Of a stretch of DNA of 64,000 nt, positions 57,873 to 64,000 are shown in pieces. Position 1 is the stretch's first letter. Each line of letters opens with the position of its first letter. The position numbers and the translations under genes are program-made. Origin of the DNA: Arbacia lixula. Its lineage: Eukaryota > Echinodermata > Echinoidea > Arbacioida > Arbaciidae. The stretch spans positions 3,299,179 through 3,363,178 of the forward strand of contig OZ022587.1 in assembly GCA_963669155.1 (NCBI GenBank), read 5' to 3'. The notes under the pieces were generated by a model. That model was not told where the DNA came from and made no database searches. It worked only from the letters and a program-made list of their open reading frames with translations.

Positions 57873-58960
57873 CACTCTCACCATGGAAACATTCAAAGAA
57901 CATTTAAGAACCGAATTTGTTTCTCTTCATTTCCCCATTCACCCCATAAGTGGGTCAATTACCACAAAAGAACACAACTGTTCACTAAGTAGTACAGATA
58001 TTGAAGGTTACCTGAAACAAACTGAAAGTGCTACACCAACTTCTCATTTTGCATAAAGACAAAAAAGACACATACTGAAACAGGAAATAGATGTTCACCC
58101 TGTTTTATGCAGTTTACGCACTAAACAGAGTGATGGCTTCGCTGTAACCATGACAACACACTTTGAGTGGATGCTCAGAACAGGTGCTGGTAGTTAGAAG
58201 CCAGAGGAGATGGACCAACTATGGAGACAGCATCAAACAGCGGGATGGGCGGGGCGGGTGGGGTGGGGGGAGTAGGGGGGTTGCAGTCAAGAGAAAGGCA
58301 ACCAGCTTATGAGGGATTGGGGGCATTTGACCTTGGGTGGCCCGTGACCTTCTACATGACTTTGTGCTTGACCTTGACCCCGGCAGGATGGGGAATGTGT
58401 TTGTTTGCCTTACAAGGTAGATATAGAGAGTCGTCTTCATCAGTTCAAAGTCACAAAATGGACAGATCACAAAATAGCAAGCTATTGGATATGCATCTCC
58501 ATCAGCCTGATATGCCAAATAGCTTGCTACTTGTGTCTTTGTCAATCTTATTTGGAAAAATAGATTTTTTGCTAGTTTGTCAAACGATCTTCCCATAAAT
58601 AGTTATTTGTTAGCTTTGAGTTGATGTGGACACATCTCCTGATGTTGTGATAGAGAGATATGGTCTGATATTCCCACAAATTCTTCATACAACCTGTCAG
58701 GTTGTCATGTTTGTTGTCGACGCTTGATGGCGACCCTAATAAATCAGTGCAGGAGATGGATATTTGCCATTGAGGCATTTCATTCTGTATCAATCAATAC
58801 ACACACATCATATGGAGAAGAGTTTTCCTGGTACCTATAGGGTTAAGGCACATTGGAGACGTACATGGTCAAGAAAAACACAGGGCAGAGTAATGGCTGG
58901 TTCTCTTTCAGCAGTGCAGTGAAATGGGATAGAGATAAAGAGATATATGGAGATGGACTG
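57873..58960. other. Non-coding, with a G-rich patch
   Basis: 57900-57995 repeats part of the palindrome edge (CACCCCATAAGTGGGTCAAT). 58240-58290 is G-rich (GGGCGGGGCGGGTGGGG). The mutual 125-residue ORFs on both strands show no domain. Confidence 0.5.
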
Positions 58961-58964
58961 ATAT

Positions 58965-58993
58965 ACAGAGAGAAGGACATATATACAGAGAGT

Positions 58994-59033
<40 letters not shown>

Positions 59034-59044
59034 TAGAGAGAGAT

Positions 59045-59085
<41 letters not shown>

Positions 59086-59139
59086 AAGCTTGATAAAGAG
59101 CTAAATGGATGTGTCGAGAGAGTTTTAGGTATATATATG

Positions 59140-59181
<42 letters not shown>

Positions 59182-59285
59182 TAGATGGACAAATATACAA
59201 ATAGATGAATATATCGCTGGATATATAGATAAAGAGATAGATAAAGAGATAGATAGAGAGATAAATAGACAGAGATATATTTTTT
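58965..59285. repeat. GATA/GAGA microsatellite
   Basis: (AGAGAGATAG)n and (GA)n runs with ATAGATAxAGAGAT units. Serine/leucine ORFs over it are by-products. Confidence 0.93.
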
Positions 59286-59937
59286 TAGAATTTTTCATCA
59301 CATACTCAAAAAGTTCTTATTTGATCACTGTGAGGGTAACACCGATCCATTTTTCAATTCCTAAAATACATATAAAAAGTGAGCAAACGGCACACCCTCA
59401 GGGCAAGTGGAAGATCGGAGGACAAAACATTCAAAATGGGAAGAATAACATACCCAGCGTGATATCACAGTGTGACACGATTATGTGACACAATCACTAA
59501 ATGCTGCCCTTATACAGCTGAGATGTTGGCCTTGAATGGTAACAACATAGAGGTAGGGACAGCTTGGGAGATGGTTGTGTATTGTTACCAATATGTTCTC
59601 TCTCACCCCATTTGTTGCATATATACATATCACACAAAAGTTATGTCAGTTGACTTGACACCATTCAATATATCTATTTCATGTGACACTTTTAACACTT
59701 TTTCTGCCAGGTGAGATAATGCTCTATGGGGATTCGTGTGTATTACTCGGGCTAAAATGTAACAATGGCATTCAAAGACTTAATGTTGGTGCAATGTAGG
59801 CTGGGCAGACTCTCTGGAGTGATCCATGAGGGGTTGGCATCACCCAATCCACTTTTTCCAGCATGGGCCATCTGTACACTCTTCATGCCCATCACCCATA
59901 GACTATTATATGGACCATATTCTGAACAGAGGTTTAA

Positions 59938-60302
59938 AGGGCATATACTGTACTGGGAAGACGAAAAAGCGTTTAAATGGTGATCGTGAGCAATCTTCTT
60001 GCCAATGGTCTTAAATTCATGTTTTGTCCATTTTAGAACCTTGCTGAATTTTATTTGTCCTCAAATGATCCACATTTGGAGAGATTAGTGATTTAATCAC
60101 AGATCCTCCAAATGTTCAGCCCAAACAACTTGAGGATTTGTGATTTAATTACTAATTATTCCAAATGTGGATCATATGAGGGCAAATAACGTTCAGCAAG
60201 GCTCTAAAATGGACAAAACATGAATTTAAGACCATTGGCAAGAAGATTGCTCATGATTACCATTTGAAGGCTTTTTCGTCTTCCTAGTACAGTATATGCC
60301 CT
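59938..60302. mobile_element. TTAA-flanked MITE family B, full copy
   Basis: 365 bp, TTAA|AGGGCATATACTGTACTGG ... AGTACAGTATATGCCCT, right target site decayed to TCAA. Arms carry ATTCATGTTTTGTCCATTTTAG and its complement. Confidence 0.85.
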
Positions 60303-60309
60303 TCAAGGC

Positions 60310-60607
60310 AAGCAGTGTACTAAACCTTGTCTAACCTTATGGGACACCGTATAAAACAGCATGAAACATTTATCATTGATTAAATATGATAGATTTTGTC
60401 CTCGGAATCACTATGGTATATTGAGTTTGTCCACTTTAAATTACAGCAAATAATTGAATCACTGTTGTGATTCTGTGATGGAAATCAATGCATTTTTGAC
60501 AGCATCAGATGATTTCTTTTGCGCTCTCTGGATCTTCTTTTGCGCCCCCAAAAGTTAGTCTACGTTTAGCATGCAGTCTAACATTAACCACCATTCTCAA
60601 TATGGGC
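60310..60607. mobile_element. MITE family D, inverted copy
   Basis: Right part reads TTGCGCCCCCAAAAGTTAGT, TAGCATGCAGTCTAACATTA, CAATATGGGCC, as in 43026-43341. Confidence 0.6.
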
Positions 60608-61028
60608 CAAAGCAACATATTACATAGATGTCCATGTAAGTTGTCTGTTCTAAGACCTTTTTTATGAATATTTACCTCATTTCTTGTTTCCATGAAACAA
60701 AGTGACCCTTGCTGAGTTGACTGAAAATTAGGTTACAGGTTGCCAGGGTATGAACTCCCCCGCCCCACCCCCACCCCGCTGGGCAAGGGGTAGTGTCACA
60801 GACTTGGGTCTATTCACACTGAAGCTAAACTGCACCGTATTAACAATTCTTAATCCTATATTCCCATTTCACAGTTCAGAGACTAACTTGAGATATTATA
60901 ATAATTACCGTGGTTACTGGAGACAAGAATGTATCGTACACATATATGTGCACCATCTCCACTCCCTGGGGAGTATTCCTTGCCCGCTGCATGTCATCGG
61001 CGCTGGGTCAAGATCATTCATATAATCG

Positions 61029-61180
61029 TCCACCTCCTACCAGGTACCCATTCATACTCCTGGGTGGAGAGCAGCAATGTGGGTAAAGTATCTTGTTGAA
61101 GGACACAAGTGCCATGGGTGGGATTGAACCTGGGACCTTGAGATCTTCAGTCACAGTTCACAACCTTTACTTTGTATGAA
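61029..61180. repeat. SINE-like dispersed sequence
   Basis: Contains TACCCATTCATACTCCTGGG, TGGAGAGCAGCAATGTGGGT, GGGATTGAACCTGGGACC. This wording resembles a widespread short element of marine animal genomes; family not determined. Confidence 0.45.
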
Positions 61181-61189
61181 CCTAATTCA

Positions 61190-62480
61190 AAACAACAATG
61201 GGCTATTGTTTAGTGTGAAGTAAGTTCCTTTCATTTGTTTAAATTGACTAGCACTTGTGTTCCAACTTTTGATTCCCATTAGAAATTACATTGTACATCA
61301 TCAATCTTGACTTGTTACAGAATTGAAAACTCCTATGTGGATTCAAGCCAACACGTTTCTTTGGATTTGATGTGAGCGCCCCCTATCCATGAGCTCGAGG
61401 GCAGATTTATCCTCTGACTAGGGGTCCTAATCATAGTTATCCTCATAATAACAGCCCCAGGCAGGGAGAGATGGCCACTGTTTAGAGTCAGAGTCAATGT
61501 GTAGGCTACATCGCAGACCCTATTCTAGATACTGTCTGGATATTTTTAATGGATACTCCACCCCAAAGTTAAGTTGGATTCAATAAAAGGATAAACATGA
61601 AAGAAATATATTAGTGAAGTTTTGACTAAAATCCGTCATTGTATAAGAAAGATATGATATTTTAGAATTGTAATTTTGTGACATCACTTGCGAGCTGTGT
61701 TTTGGGAAACATCGACTACAGCAAATAGGATAAAGAAATTTGTGAGTTTCTGGACTCCTCTCAAAGATTCCAGATCCAAATATCACTTTCAAACAGTTTT
61801 GTTTCTGTTCATTCTACAGGTAAGGCTCGCAAGTCACGGGCAGACTACTCAAAAATATGCATCAATCTGCCCATGGATATATAGTATCCCTTAGTTTGAC
61901 TCAAAATTTTCCCATCATGGCAGGGCAAAAGGGCACGTTATCATGCTTCATTCAGTTATTTTGTCTGCACAGCACCTCCTAAGTAAACTTTGAGTAGTGT
62001 GACCTGAGCTAGTAGATCAGTTCTGTCCATGACTGGGAGTTCCTGTTGATAGAAACAATTATGGGCTTAGGTGCAAAAACCTCCTTGGGATATGGAAATC
62101 ATTTGCTCCTAATCTAGACTAGCTTCCAGACTGTTACACGTATTTCTGCTCCCAACTCACAAATAGAGTCTAGTACTCTAAGACTAGTCACTATATCATT
62201 CTCATCTTTTCTCAGTCTTGGGGAGCTAGAGAAGAAATTGAGAATGATTAGTCTACTGCAGCCAGACCCAGTTATTGAATAGTTTGGTTAAAATGCCCAA
62301 CAGCCTGGAAGCCAGACTACCAATCATTTTCTTGTCTATATTTGTCCAGGACTCTGTCCCCTAGGGCTGCTTGGATGGATTAAGAGATGATATGAGATGT
62401 TGATGTACTGGACAAGAGGATTTGCTGTTTTATGATAAGTAGAGCCCTGGGAGTAGAACTAAACTAACTCCCCTCCCATT
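61190..62480. other. Non-coding, nothing recognised
   Basis: No exon, RNA gene or clear repeat seen on either strand. Confidence 0.5.
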
Positions 62481-62484
62481 TCAT

Positions 62485-63000
62485 TTTAGCTGTCCATCAT
62501 CTCTCGCTCTTTACACCACCCCACCCAGATCTCTATTTCTATTTCCTTATCTTTCTTTCTCTTTCTTTCTTTCTAACTAACTCCCCTCCCATTTCATTTT
62601 CGCTGTCCATCATCTCTTGCTCTTTACACCACCCAAGTCCCCACACAGATCTCTATTTCGATTTCCTTCTCTTTCTTTCTCTTTCTTTCTCTTTCTTTTT
62701 CTTTCTTTCTTGCTTTCTTTCTTTCTTTCCTTCTTTCTTTCTTTCTTTCTCTCTCTCTTTCTCTCCCTCCCTCCCTCCCTCCTGCCCTCTTTCCCTCCCT
62801 CCATCCCTCCCTCCCTCCCCCTCTCTTTCTCTCTCTCTCTCTCCCTCTCTCACTCTCTCTCTCTCTTGCTCTCTCTCTCCCTCCCTCCGTCTCTCTCTTG
62901 TTCTCCTATATTTCCCTCCATCATAGTATCCTTCTCTGTATCTCTCTGTTACCAACTCTGTCTTGATCTTGCTGTTAGTGTCCATCCCTTTCCTTCTCTC
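62485..63000. repeat. CTTT/CCCT pyrimidine satellite
   Basis: (CTTT)n, (CCCT)n and (CT)n, with a ~115-bp block (CTAACTCCCCTCCCATTTCA) present twice at 62467 and 62576. Confidence 0.93.
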
Positions 63001-63439
63001 CCTCTTCATTTTCTTGCAATATCTTCCTTTCTCTACTTCTTAAAAAGGTAATGAAATAGTCCTGACAATTGATAATTATAAATGGCAATAACATTAAATT
63101 GTAACAACAAAATATTAAAACAGAACCTACTCCTAAAAGTCCATGACACATTTTTTATGAATGGAGTTTACTGGTTATTCAACTGTTAATGGTGGTTCCA
63201 ATGTTACAATAACATAATAAAACAAGGGACTTCCTTAACCTTAGTAAACATTTAGTTTTATGGGACTAACTCCTTCCTTTTGATAAATTTATCATTACAG
63301 AAGGCAGGAGTTTTGATGGTTAAGTGGATATTAACCTTGATTTCGATTTAACGATGACAAATTCATGGTCATACCTGGTTCTAAGGAGTTTTCCAAGATA
63401 AAAAAAAAAACTTGAGATACACGAACTGTATTGAAGTAT

Positions 63440-63715
63440 CATCATTTTAATCCTGTTCTTTACTGAGCCAGCATATTTACAGGCTGGCTTCTTTCCACTT
63501 AACTCAGATACTGAGCAGCACAACTCCTGCATAATCTGTTGTGCAGACAATAGACAACAGGCTATGAATAAACTTTAAATTCCTTACAGGGCACAATTAA
63601 GTCAAACCCCTTTGATTACTGCTGTTCCATGGCAAATTTTGACATCTTAACTGGACCAGGGTTCACAAAGCCCAAAAATCTAACCATGAAAAACAGGTTA
63701 ATATATTGCCACACG
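63440..63715. repeat. Dispersed repeat family F, long copy
   Basis: Contains TTCTTTACTGAGCCAGCATA, CAAACCCCTTTGATTACTGC, GACCAGGGTTCACAAAGCCC. Confidence 0.7.
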
Positions 63716-63989
63716 TGTCACCACTTCAACTCAGCTTAGTGTGAATAGCCCTTGGCTACACAACCTCATTTCTCTATAACAAAATAACAGGTGCATACAT
63801 GACCTAAAATTAAAGACATCAAACATTATATGACAACTTGATAGATCCCTGTCATTTGATTGGTGGTTTGATATTGATCATTCAGTCCATTTACAATGAC
63901 GTCATCAACCGTGCAATTTTGGATCCATTCATCGTGCAATTTTTGATCCATACGATACTGTCCATTGCACGCTCGCCGAGACCACGAGT

Positions 63990-64000
63990 ACTCACATGTA
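63990..64000 (-). promoter_or_regulatory. Possible donor of an upstream exon cut by the window edge
   Basis: In minus-strand sense the last bases read TACAT|GTGAGT, a good 5' splice-site match. If real, the next exon of the gene (for example a signal-peptide exon) starts just outside. One short match is weak evidence. Confidence 0.25.

Noticed and set aside
58219..58598. Paired 125-residue ORFs on both strands
   Set aside because: Mutual antisense, low-complexity G/C-rich start, no domain or conservation sign.
61110..61140. GGGATTGAACCTGGGACC, resembling the T-arm of a tRNA read backwards
   Set aside because: No matching acceptor, D and anticodon stems in the right spacing; better explained as part of a SINE-like dispersed sequence.
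62610..63051. Lys/Arg/Glu-rich and Ser/Phe-rich ORFs
   Set aside because: By-products of the CTTT/CCCT satellite.

Overview
The window looks like nuclear DNA from a marine invertebrate deuterostome. A sea urchin or related echinoderm is my first guess and amphioxus or a hemichordate the alternative; this rests on overall style (AT-rich introns of roughly 0.3-8 kb, dense MITEs, many simple-sequence tracts, a Penelope-like element, an EGF/Ig mosaic gene), not on a match I could run. There is no bacterial-style gene organisation; the long plus-strand ORFs are repeat ORFs or shadows.

One large gene on the minus strand occupies about positions 592-48700 and runs off the low-coordinate end. I resolved 36 coding exons by eye from splice sites plus domain patterns: about 4.25 kb of coding sequence, about 1,416 residues. 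Every exon is flanked by phase-1 introns, and almost every exon is one extracellular domain. In transcript order (high to low coordinates) there are eleven calcium-binding-type EGF exons (48700 down to 28126, two with extra cysteines, one without its calcium motif, one degenerate), one 8-cysteine EGF (22967-23104), a stretch that mostly alternates short EGF and cbEGF (20013-13475), ten short EGFs of the form C-x3-C-x-NGG-x-C (12739-4038), an Ig-like domain split over two exons (3344-2650), two more short EGFs, and the first half of a second Ig domain (592-759). I see no signal peptide, transmembrane segment or catalytic domain, so both protein ends lie outside the window. It is a secreted or cell-surface modular protein; the EGF-Ig ending would fit a Tie-like receptor or an EGF/Ig matrix protein, but the family is not settled.

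The introns hold the most unusual signal. At six or more exons, tandem repeats include the exon edge and its splice site, leaving rows of near-identical decoy 5' splice sites (about 20 copies at 39377-40268, seven at 37240-38218, about three at 28909-29433, single ones elsewhere) or decoy exon starts. A 57-bp minisatellite (23105-24500) abuts another 3' splice site.

The rest, including the nearly exon-free 48.7-64 kb region, holds mobile DNA: TA-flanked MITEs (three copies of a CACTACAG-ended family, one with a TTAA-flanked element nested in it; four copies of another family clustered at 41.2-43.0 kb), TTAA-flanked MITEs, a 2-kb palindrome carrying the GIY-YIG end of a Penelope-like element (55840-57872), and long CT, AATTC, TTGA and GATA tracts. 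A donor-like site at the last bases of the window may mark one more upstream exon.
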